NCBI GenBank assembly: GCA_002403205.1
Contig: DHHJ01000023.1
Location: 1-39,235 of the forward strand
Direction of reading: 5' to 3'
DNA length: 39,235 nt
DNA from: Anaerolineaceae bacterium UBA4775
GTDB taxonomy: Bacteria > Chloroflexota > Anaerolineae > Anaerolineales > Anaerolineaceae
This document shows, piece by piece, positions 20,111 through 28,270 of the stretch. Within the stretch, counting starts at the first letter, position 1, and the number at the start of each line of letters is the position of its first letter. Under the pieces are notes generated by a model. It worked only from the letters and a program-made list of their open reading frames with translations. It was not told the DNA's origin and ran no database searches. The translations under genes were made by a program, and so were the position numbers.

Positions 20111-21487
20111 TCACATCAACCGCTCCAGCAGCAGGCTGGCGATGCCAAAATAGATGAACAGCCCGGTGATATCCTTAATGGTCGTGATCAGGGGGCCAGA
20201 ACCGGCTGCCGGGTCAATGCCCAGTTTGGTGAGCGAAAACGGGATCAGGAAGCCCAAAAAAGTGGCGATGGCGATCGTGAAGGTCAGCGACAGACCCACC
20301 ACCAGACCGATGGCTGCCATCCCCTGCCACAGCGCGGCAAACACGCCGACCAGCACACCCAGCAAGGCCCCCATCCCCAAACCGATCGCGATCTCTCGCA
20401 GGATATGCTTTCCAAAGGCATTCGGGTCAATGTGCCCCAGCACGTATCCGCGGATAAAGATCGAGGTCGACTGCAAGCCGGCATTGCCGCCCATATCCAT
20501 CACAACAGGGATGAACAAAGCCAGGGCGACCACGGTTTCGATCACATCGGAGAAAATTTCAATCACCACACCAGCCATGATGCCGCCCACAATGGTGATC
20601 AGGAGGAAGGGGAGCCGTACAGCCCACACCATCCAGATCGGGCCCCGGATGAGCAGGTCGCTCTTGGGCGGCTGTTTGACCTTCCCCGAGAGGATACCGG
20701 CGCGCTTGTAGATGTCCTCCGTTGTCTCCTGTTCGAGGACTTCCATGGCGTCATCCGCAGTGATCACGCCCAGGATGCGGCCCTCCTCGTCCACCACCGG
20801 CAGCGCCATCAGGTCGTAGCGGTTTAAAAGCCGTGCCGCCAATTCCTGGTCCTGATCCACGCCAATCGAAACGATTTGCGCTTTGGCAATTGTTCGCAGC
20901 GGTTCCTGCGGATGGGCACGCAGCAGGTCGGCCAGGCGGATCACACCCGTCAACCGGCCGTGTTCGTCCACCGCATAGATGTAGGGGATCTCTTCGTCGT
21001 GGGTGGGCTGGGATTTCAACGACCTCAGCATCTCACGTGCGGTGGAATCCTCAGGAAAGACATAAAAATCCGAAGTCATCAAGCCGCCGGCGGTGTCGTC
21101 CGGGTAGCGCAGCAGCGGCCTGATCCGCTCTGCCTCGGGCAGACCCGTCAGAACCTCCCGCCGCAGTTCAGGGCGAATGTCACCCAGCAGGTTTGCTGCT
21201 TCATCGGGCGCCATCTCAGACAGCACGTCCACCAGCACCTCGGGCGACAGACTCTCAGCCAACAGGGCGGCATCCTGGTCTTCGATCTGCTCGATGATAT
21301 CGGCCACATCACCGGCATCGGCAACCGGCAGCAGGGCTTGCTGCTGCTCAGGATCGAGTGATTCGTACACATCGGACTTATCCGCAGGCAGCAACGTGCT
21401 GAACAGTGCGGCAACTTCCTTCCAGCGCCGCTCCTTGATCAAGGCCGTTACCTGGTTAATTTTCTTTGTACGATTTCCTGAAGGCAT
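20111..21487 (-). CDS. mgtE: Magnesium transporter MgtE, copy 1
   Basis: This 458-aa protein is a full-length MgtE, a homodimeric Mg2+ channel gated by cytosolic Mg2+. It has an N-terminal superhelical MgtE_N domain (about 1-125), a CBS-domain pair (about 130-255, containing GVITADDAMEVLEQE) and a five-helix membrane domain (about 280-458) with the conserved DMGGNAGLQS segment. The ATG at 21485-21487 (MPSGNRTKK) with AGGTG upstream is preferred to an in-frame GTG at 21514. It lies 41 nt after the end of a second mgtE of exactly the same length and probably shares its transcript. Confidence 0.94.
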   Translation of the reverse strand: MPSGNRTKKINQVTALIKERRWKEVAALFSTLLPADKSDVYESLDPEQQQALLPVADAGDVADIIEQIEDQDAALLAESLSPEVLVDVLSEMAPDEAANLLGDIRPELRREVLTGLPEAERIRPLLRYPDDTAGGLMTSDFYVFPEDSTAREMLRSLKSQPTHDEEIPYIYAVDEHGRLTGVIRLADLLRAHPQEPLRTIAKAQIVSIGVDQDQELAARLLNRYDLMALPVVDEEGRILGVITADDAMEVLEQETTEDIYKRAGILSGKVKQPPKSDLLIRGPIWMVWAVRLPFLLITIVGGIMAGVVIEIFSDVIETVVALALFIPVVMDMGGNAGLQSTSIFIRGYVLGHIDPNAFGKHILREIAIGLGMGALLGVLVGVFAALWQGMAAIGLVVGLSLTFTIAIATFLGFLIPFSLTKLGIDPAAGSGPLITTIKDITGLFIYFGIASLLLERLM

Positions 21488-21528
21488 GCTGACACCTGCT
21501 TTATGACAAATCACTCGATAAGATCAAT

Positions 21529-22905
21529 TTACATCAGACCAGACATGAACAAAGACGCGAACAGAAAATAGATCAACATCCCGGTGAAGTCGTTAATGGT
21601 CGTGATCACCGGCTCAGATGCGACAGCCGGGTCGATGCCAATCTTGTTGATCAACAACGGCACCAAAAAACCCAAACCGGTGGCCAGGGTGATCGTGCAA
21701 ACCAGCGACAGCCCGACCACCAGCCCAATGGTGGGATTGCCCTGCCACAAAGTTGCGGCCAAGCCGGCCAGCAAGCCAAGTATCACGCCCAAACCCAGCC
21801 CCACCCCCAATTCACGCAGGAGGTGTTTCCGAAACGCATGCGGGTCGATATGGCCGAGCACATACCCGCGGATAAAAATGCCAACGGATTGCGTCCCGCT
21901 GTTGCCGCCCATGCCCATCACGATCGGGATGAAAAAAGCCAGCACCACCACAGTCTCGAGGGCATCCTCAAACACGCCGATCACCCCGCCGGCCAGGATG
22001 CCGCCGATCATGGTGACCAGCAGGAAGGGGATGCGCACCATCCAGGAGCGCCAGATCGGGCCGTGCACCATCAGGTCGCTTTTGACCGATTGGTTATCCC
22101 GGGTAGAGAGGATGCCAGCGCTCTTGTAGATATCTTCGGTGGCCTCCTGTTCCAGGGCGGCGATGGCGTCATCCACGGTGATCACACCCAGCAGATGCCC
22201 CGCTGCGTCGAGCACGGGCAGCGCCAGCAGGTCGTAACGGTTGAGCAATTGGGCAGCGATTTCCTGGTCTTCCCCCGCCTCGATGGAGACAAACTGGGTG
22301 TCGATGATGGCCAGCAGGGGCAGTTCCGGGTGGGCACGGATCAGGTCAGCCAAGCGGGCGATGCCTGTCAGGCGCCCATCCTGATCAACGGCGTACACGT
22401 AAGGGATTTCCTCGTCCTGGATGGGCTGCGTGCGGATGTGGTTAAAAATGGTGCCGACGTCCGTTTCTTCGGGGAACACATAATAATCCGATGTCATCAA
22501 GCCACCGGCCGTGTCATCCGCGTAACGCAGCAGGGACTGAATTTCAGCGGCATCTGCGATCTGCCTGAGCGATTCCTGCCGCAACCCGGGGTCAAGGTCA
22601 CCCAGCAGGTCTGCGGCCTCGTCGGGTTCCATTTCATCCAAAACACGCGCCAGGTCGCTGATGTTCAGGCTCTCGGCCAGGCTGGCCGCGTCATCCTCGT
22701 CCAGTTCCTCGAGGATGTTAGCCGCCTGGCGCGCTTCCACCACCTGCAGCAGGTGGGTTTGGTCTTCGATGGAGAGATCCTCGAAGATCTCAGCCTGGTC
22801 TGGCGGGAGCAGCGGCGCGATCAACGCGGCAGCGTCCGCCCGGCGCCCGCTTTCCAGCAGGCGTCGGACTTCCGCCAGTGTATTTGTGAGGGGTTCTTCT
22901 GCCAT
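21529..22905 (-). CDS. mgtE: Magnesium transporter MgtE, copy 2
   Basis: This paralogue of the following gene is also 458 aa, with the same MgtE_N, CBS pair and membrane-domain order. Conserved segments include DDTAGGLMTSDYYVFPEE, GVITVDDAIAALEQE and GMGGNSGTQS. AGGAG lies 6 nt before the ATG at 22905. It is the promoter-proximal gene of the pair. Sequence drift between the copies is moderate throughout, so this is an old duplication or two acquired lineages. No Mg2+-responsive M-box leader is apparent upstream, as the leader is predicted to be only about 47 nt. Confidence 0.94.
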   Translation of the reverse strand: MAEEPLTNTLAEVRRLLESGRRADAAALIAPLLPPDQAEIFEDLSIEDQTHLLQVVEARQAANILEELDEDDAASLAESLNISDLARVLDEMEPDEAADLLGDLDPGLRQESLRQIADAAEIQSLLRYADDTAGGLMTSDYYVFPEETDVGTIFNHIRTQPIQDEEIPYVYAVDQDGRLTGIARLADLIRAHPELPLLAIIDTQFVSIEAGEDQEIAAQLLNRYDLLALPVLDAAGHLLGVITVDDAIAALEQEATEDIYKSAGILSTRDNQSVKSDLMVHGPIWRSWMVRIPFLLVTMIGGILAGGVIGVFEDALETVVVLAFFIPIVMGMGGNSGTQSVGIFIRGYVLGHIDPHAFRKHLLRELGVGLGLGVILGLLAGLAATLWQGNPTIGLVVGLSLVCTITLATGLGFLVPLLINKIGIDPAVASEPVITTINDFTGMLIYFLFASLFMSGLM

Positions 22906-22958
22906 GCTGCGCTCCTATGGCATTTTGCGCTCGGAAACTTAATTTATGATGCAATTTG

Positions 22959-22988
22959 ATTATACTGCCCTGATATTTTATCAAACAA
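22959..22988 (-). promoter_or_regulatory. mgtE pair promoter with overlapping dyad
   Basis: On the minus strand TATAAT (22959-22964) is preceded after 18 nt by TTGTTT (22983-22988). Between them lies the 13-bp dyad TGATATTTTATCA (22971-22983), a position typical for a repressor site. The start near 22952 gives a leader of about 47 nt. Confidence 0.5.
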
Positions 22989-23099
22989 ACGGACGGTATT
23001 GCGCTTTTATTGTAAATTTCTATTGAATCCTTCCAAAACCCAGTTGATCAGAGCTTCATGGTGCGCTGACCAGAGCTGCGCTCCCTGGAAAAATATTGA

Positions 23100-23176
23100 C
23101 CTAATTCCTAATTCCTAATTCCTGATCCCTAATTCCTGATCCCTAATTCCTGATCCCTAATTCCTAATACCTGATC
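23100..23176. repeat. Heptad tandem repeat, 11 units
   Basis: Eleven head-to-tail 7-bp units of the form CCTRATN, mostly CCTAATT alternating with CCTGATC, run without interruption for 77 bp. The array sits between the mgtE promoter and the pgk terminator. It resembles the short tandemly repeated repetitive (STRR) heptads described in cyanobacteria. It is non-coding; no role is known here. Confidence 0.9.
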
Positions 23177-23207
23177 AAAAAACCCGCAAGGTCGATCACC
23201 CCGCGGG
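23177..23207 (-). terminator. pgk terminator
   Basis: On the minus strand a CCCGC/GCGGG stem, with further GGT/ACC pairing inside the loop, is followed by six T residues (A-run 23177-23182 on the + strand). It begins 34 nt after the pgk stop codon and ends the gap-pgk unit. Confidence 0.8.
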
Positions 23208-23240
23208 CTGTATTTGTTGACAAATTAAATTTACTTCCTG

Positions 23241-24413
<1,173 letters not shown>

Positions 24414-24438
24414 TGGGGATCATTCTCCTTTTAGTAAA

Positions 24439-24478
24439 AATGCGTAATGTGCGCTCTTACAGCGGCACATTACGCATT
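24439..24478 (-). terminator. Intercistronic hairpin with U-tract between gap and pgk
   Basis: A perfect 14-bp inverted repeat (AATGCGTAATGTGC / GCACATTACGCATT) has a 12-nt loop. On the minus strand it is followed by TTTTTACT, the form of an intrinsic terminator or attenuator. It lies 27 nt after the gap stop and upstream of pgk, so it may lower pgk relative to gap or protect the gap mRNA 3' end. A weak promoter-like TTGACC...TGTAAG overlaps it. Confidence 0.75.
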
Positions 24479-24505
24479 GGTCAATCAATTCCGTAGATCA
24501 TCCAT

Positions 24506-25537
24506 TTAGAGGTGCTTTGCCATCAGCGCAGCCAGGTCGGCGGTGCGGCAGGAATAACCCCATTCGTTGTCGTACCAGGTGACGACCTTGACGAATGTGC
24601 CGTCCATCACCGTGGTCAGTTCAGAATCGATGATCGATGAGTATGGGTTGCCTTTAATGTCCATCGAAACGAGGGGTTCCGTGGAATACAGCAGAATGCC
24701 AGCCATAGGACCGTCAGCTGCGGCTTTGAAGAGGCTGTTGAGCTCCTCAGCGGTGGTCGGTTTTTCAACCTCAGCCACAAAATCGACAATCGAGACCGTG
24801 GGCGTGGGCACGCGCAGGGCATAGCCATCGAATTTGCCCTTGAGGTCAGGGATCACCAGGGCGACCGCTTTGGCAGCGCCGGTGGTAGTGGGGATGATGT
24901 TCAGGGCTGCAGCCCGGGCGCGGCGCAGGTCTTTGTGCGCCAGGTCAAGGATGCGCTGGTCATTGGTGTAGGAGTGGATGGTCGTCATCAAACCGCGTTT
25001 GATGGTGAAGTTGTCATGCACAACCTTGGCAGCCGGTGCCAGACAGTTGGTGGTGCAGGATGCGTTGGAGACAATGTGATGCTTGTCCGTCTCGTACCAG
25101 TCATCGTTGACGCCCAATACCATGGTCAGGTCTTCATTTTTGGAAGGTGCCGTGATGATGACTTTCTTCGCGCCGCCGCCGTCAATGTGGGCATTCGCCC
25201 CGGGTTTTTCCTGGGTCCCTTTGCCGTCGCGGAAGACGCCCGTGCCTTCAACAACGATATCCACATCAAGGTCAGCCCAGGGCAGGGCATAGGGATTGCG
25301 CTCTGCCATCACCTTGATCACATCACCGTCTATCACGAGGTCGCCATCTTTGACCTCGACCGTACCGTCATACACGCCGTAGTTCGAGTCATATTTGAAC
25401 AGGTGGGCGTTCGTCTTGGCGTCGAACAGGTCGTTGATCGCCACAACTTCCAGTGTGTCTGGGTGACGTTCCTTAATTGCTTTCAAAACCTGGCGGCCAA
25501 TTCGGCCGAAACCATTGATACCAACACGTGTTGCCAT
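24506..25537 (-). CDS. gap: Glyceraldehyde-3-phosphate dehydrogenase, type I
   Basis: GapDH oxidises glyceraldehyde 3-phosphate to 1,3-bisphosphoglycerate with NAD(P). The 343-aa protein has the Rossmann start RVGINGFGRIGRQ and the active site SNASCTTNCLAP with the catalytic Cys. It ends with WYDNEWGYSCRTADL. The start is set to ATG 25535-25537 because a perfect AAGGAGG lies 8 nt upstream and the N-terminus then matches the family; an upstream in-frame ATG at 25591 would add 18 residues. It forms a unit with pgk downstream; yvcK lies upstream on the same strand. Confidence 0.97.
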   Translation of the reverse strand: MATRVGINGFGRIGRQVLKAIKERHPDTLEVVAINDLFDAKTNAHLFKYDSNYGVYDGTVEVKDGDLVIDGDVIKVMAERNPYALPWADLDVDIVVEGTGVFRDGKGTQEKPGANAHIDGGGAKKVIITAPSKNEDLTMVLGVNDDWYETDKHHIVSNASCTTNCLAPAAKVVHDNFTIKRGLMTTIHSYTNDQRILDLAHKDLRRARAAALNIIPTTTGAAKAVALVIPDLKGKFDGYALRVPTPTVSIVDFVAEVEKPTTAEELNSLFKAAADGPMAGILLYSTEPLVSMDIKGNPYSSIIDSELTTVMDGTFVKVVTWYDNEWGYSCRTADLAALMAKHL

Positions 25538-25569
25538 ACTTTTTGCCTCCTTAAATAATTGATTTACCA

Positions 25570-25591
25570 GTGATATTTTACCATTGATCAC
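25570..25591 (-). promoter_or_regulatory. gap promoter, extended -10 within a dyad
   Basis: On the minus strand TGGTAAAAT (25575-25583) is an extended -10. It lies inside a GTGAT...ATCAC dyad (25570-25574 and 25587-25591). The start near 25568 gives a leader of about 31 nt, close to that predicted for tpiA. The matching layout suggests shared control. Confidence 0.5.
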
Positions 25592-25630
25592 GGTGGTGTA
25601 TATACAACTGGCTTTATTAATTGGTTAAAC

Positions 25631-26959
25631 TTAACTGCTTAAAGGACCGGTTCTTTCGTAGAACAAATCCATGACCACTTTGGAAAGCCGTTTGGAATCG
25701 TGGCGCCAGGGATGCTCGGGGTCGATCAAATCAGCGCAATACACCGAGGTGTGCCTGAGCAGGTCCATATCCATCTTCACCCAGGCGGCGTTCGACCCAA
25801 GATCACCCTCAAAATGATTGTTGCAGATCACCAGGTCGAACAGACCTTCGCCCACATGCTTCTCCACTGTCTGGACATGGTCCAGGCAGTTATAATTGTC
25901 TGTCTCTCCCCGCTCGGTAGCCACGTTGCAGATGAAAAACTTCAGCGCCTGGCTGGCCCGGACCGCCTCAGCCAGATCGCGCACCAGCAGGTTCGGCAGC
26001 AAGCTGGTGAACAGGCTGCCGGGGCCAATGATGATCAAATCAGCACTTAAGATCGCCGATATAGTGGGTGGGAACGCAGGTGTGTTGGTTGGGTCCAGCC
26101 ACAACCGCTTGATGGCTCCCGGTGTCTCTCGAATTTGGGTCTCACCCGAGACTGTCCGGATCTTTTCTGTTGCATCCATCACATCTGCCAGCAGGCGCAC
26201 ATCCGTCAGGGTAGAGGGCAGCACCTGGCCGTACACCGCCAGGACCCGCCCGGATTCTGCCACTGCCGATTCAAAACTGCCGGTGATCTCCGTCAGGGCG
26301 GTGATGAGCAAATTGCCGAGGGAATGCCCCTCCAGGCCCGCACCAGCGGCAAACCGGTATTGAAACACCTGCGTGAGCAGATCCTCGTCGTTGCTGAGTG
26401 CCGCTAAACAGTGGCGGATATCACCCGGCGGCAGGATCCCGACCTGCTTGCGGAGTTCTCCAGAAGAGCCGCCGTCATCCGCCACGGTCACGATCGCGGT
26501 GATGTTGTGGGTGTACGCTTTGAGCCCGCGCAAAAGCGACGCCAGCCCATGCCCGCCCCCCAAAACCACGATGCGCGGCCCGCGGTCACGCCGCCGGAAG
26601 GAATCCAGCGCCTCGATCAGGGGTTTGCCTGGTGTGATGAAGGGCTCTAATAGCGAGCGGTTCGACCCCCAAATGCCGATCAGGACCATGATCAGGCCCA
26701 GACCGCCGAAAATGACCACCCGGATCGGCCGCTCCAGGAAGCGCAGGGAAAGCCATGCCAGGGCTGGCAGCCACCAGGTTTCTGGCGCGTTGCGGTAGAA
26801 ATCCAGGATGATGAGCGCCAAACCCAAACCAAGCAGAGCCGTCCCAAAAAACACGAGGATCAGCCAGCGTTTATACCCCAACCCGGGCCGGAACCACTGT
26901 GATTCACGGCGCAGATACGTCCACAGCCGTGAAAAAAGGTTTTGCTTGCGGTCTTGCAT
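25631..26959 (-). CDS. yvcK: Gluconeogenesis factor YvcK/GlmR, membrane-anchored form
   Basis: The 442-aa protein has a C-terminal CofD-like YvcK/GlmR domain (about 128-430) with IVVLGGGHGLASLLRGL, VTVADDGGSSGELR and LIIIGPGSLFTSLLPNL. In other bacteria this protein binds UDP-GlcNAc and adjusts carbon flow into cell-wall precursors. The first ~125 residues are an extension with two or three hydrophobic helices (about 31-50 and 60-96) and a basic N-terminus, not part of the B. subtilis-type protein. The regulator is thus probably tethered to the membrane. There is no Shine-Dalgarno, and the promoter lies 9 nt from the ATG. It precedes gap on the same strand. Confidence 0.93.
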   Translation of the reverse strand: MQDRKQNLFSRLWTYLRRESQWFRPGLGYKRWLILVFFGTALLGLGLALIILDFYRNAPETWWLPALAWLSLRFLERPIRVVIFGGLGLIMVLIGIWGSNRSLLEPFITPGKPLIEALDSFRRRDRGPRIVVLGGGHGLASLLRGLKAYTHNITAIVTVADDGGSSGELRKQVGILPPGDIRHCLAALSNDEDLLTQVFQYRFAAGAGLEGHSLGNLLITALTEITGSFESAVAESGRVLAVYGQVLPSTLTDVRLLADVMDATEKIRTVSGETQIRETPGAIKRLWLDPTNTPAFPPTISAILSADLIIIGPGSLFTSLLPNLLVRDLAEAVRASQALKFFICNVATERGETDNYNCLDHVQTVEKHVGEGLFDLVICNNHFEGDLGSNAAWVKMDMDLLRHTSVYCADLIDPEHPWRHDSKRLSKVVMDLFYERTGPLSS

Positions 26960-26968
26960 AGTAGTGAA

Positions 26969-26997
26969 ATGATAGCAGGATTCAAGACAGCCGTCAA
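26969..26997 (-). promoter_or_regulatory. yvcK promoter, leaderless arrangement
   Basis: On the minus strand TTGACG (26992-26997), a 17-nt spacer and TATCAT (26969-26974) with an extended TGC form a strong promoter. Only 9 nt separate the -10 box from the ATG (26957-26959), so transcription should begin within about 3 nt of the start codon. No Shine-Dalgarno is present. Confidence 0.75.
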
Positions 26998-27174
26998 TAA
27001 GAAGGCACGTGGTGGGAAGGACGTTGCGCGACTGCGTTTCAAAGAGGTTGCTGATCTGCGCTGATGGCTGATTGCTGATAGCAGGTAGCTGGTAGTTTAT
27101 TTATAGGAAATACATATCATTAAATTCACCATCACCAATCACCCCCCAGGCGATAACATGACGGAAAAATTTAT

Positions 27175-27204
27175 TTCCATTTTCGATCTTGATTCAACTA
27201 TAAT
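27175..27204 (+). promoter_or_regulatory. Promoter of the alpha/alpha-toroid gene
   Basis: TTTCCA (27175-27180), an 18-nt spacer and a perfect TATAAT (27199-27204) precede the gene. The start near 27211 leaves a 26-nt leader that contains AAGGAA. This is a conventional promoter, in contrast to the neighbouring leaderless yvcK. Confidence 0.6.
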
Positions 27205-27236
27205 TACGTCACCCTCTCTTGCAAGGAAAAAACCCC

Positions 27237-28262
27237 ATGACCTGGCAAAACCAAATCAACGCGGATGCCCTAACCTGGCTTTTGGAGGACTCTGACACAG
27301 GCGTGCGCTACCTGGCGCTGCGCGACCTGCTAGCCCTGGACCCTGCCGACCCTGACCTGCTGCAAGCGCAAGATGAAGCACATCAAAACGGGCCGATTGC
27401 CGAAATCCTCAACGCAATGGATGCGCGCGGTTTTTGGTTCGAACCTGGGCCGGGCTACAACCCGAAATATCGCAGCACGGTCTGGGCGATCATCCTGCTG
27501 GGGCAGCTGGGTGCCTCGGTTAACCAGGATGAACGGATAGACCAGGCTTGCCGCTACCTGGTCGACCACGCCCTGACCGAGTTCGGCCAATTCAGCGCCT
27601 CTGGCACCCCCGGCGGCACCGTCGATTGCCTGCAGGGCAACCTGCTCGGGGCCTTGCTGGATTTGGGCTACCACGATCCCCGCCTTGATGCGGCCTTCGA
27701 ATGGTTGGCGCGCAGCGTGACGGGGGAAGGCATTGCCCCCATGGGGGATAGAACCACGCCCGTCCGATTTTATGCCGGCAAATGCGGTCCCAATTTTGCC
27801 TGCGGTGCAAACAACAAGCTGCCCTGCGCATGGGGAGCGGTCAAGGTCATGCTGGCCTTCGGAAAGCTGCCTGAAAGCCGCCGCACAGCCCTGATCAACC
27901 GGGCCATTGAGCGCGGTAGCGCCTTTCTGCTCGGGGTGGACCCGATGGACGCCACCTATCCGACCGGTTATGCCGATAAGCCCTCGGGGAACTGGTGGAA
28001 GTTCGGATTCCCGGTTTTCTATGTCACTGACCTGCTGCAAAACGTCGAAGCACTCGTCCGCCTGGGGCTGGGTGCTGACCCGCGGCTGGCACGCGCCCTC
28101 GCTTACATCCGGGGTAAACAGGATCAACACGGCCGCTGGGCCCTGGAGTATGACTACGCCGGAAAGACCTGGTCTGATTTTGGCATTAAAAAGCAGCCCA
28201 ATAAGTGGGTCACTTATCGGGCTGCGTGGGTGCTGGAAAATTCAGCAATATCTGAGGGATAA
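27237..28262 (+). CDS. Alpha/alpha-toroid (terpene cyclase-like) protein of unknown function
   Basis: The 341-aa protein is built of repeating helical pairs as in prenyltransferase/squalene-cyclase toroids. Repeats such as VDCLQGNLLGALLDLGY, GSAFLLGVDPM and ALAYIRGKQDQHGRWALE are visible. It belongs to a family often seen in Chloroflexota and related bacteria that is sometimes mislabelled as a nitrogen-fixation protein; there is no NifH P-loop. Four Cys (C131, C183, C189, C197) sit in conserved-looking contexts and might bind metal. There is no signal peptide, so it is cytoplasmic. The start is ATG 27237 with AAGGAA 8 nt upstream; an in-frame TTG at 27219 would overlap that site. Confidence 0.8.
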   Translation: MTWQNQINADALTWLLEDSDTGVRYLALRDLLALDPADPDLLQAQDEAHQNGPIAEILNAMDARGFWFEPGPGYNPKYRSTVWAIILLGQLGASVNQDERIDQACRYLVDHALTEFGQFSASGTPGGTVDCLQGNLLGALLDLGYHDPRLDAAFEWLARSVTGEGIAPMGDRTTPVRFYAGKCGPNFACGANNKLPCAWGAVKVMLAFGKLPESRRTALINRAIERGSAFLLGVDPMDATYPTGYADKPSGNWWKFGFPVFYVTDLLQNVEALVRLGLGADPRLARALAYIRGKQDQHGRWALEYDYAGKTWSDFGIKKQPNKWVTYRAAWVLENSAISEG

Positions 28263-28270
28263 CCTCTGAT

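Noticed and set aside
22906..23099. Mg2+ riboswitch (M-box) upstream of mgtE
   Set aside because: The predicted leader is about 47 nt, far shorter than an M-box, and none of its conserved segments are seen.
23100..23176. Heptad array as a CRISPR or iteron origin
   Set aside because: Units are 7 bp with no spacers, no cas or replication genes are nearby, and no DnaA-box cluster is present.
27237..28262. Nitrogenase iron protein (NifH) label used for relatives of this protein
   Set aside because: There is no P-loop or Fe-S ligand arrangement of NifH; the fold signature is helical toroid repeats.
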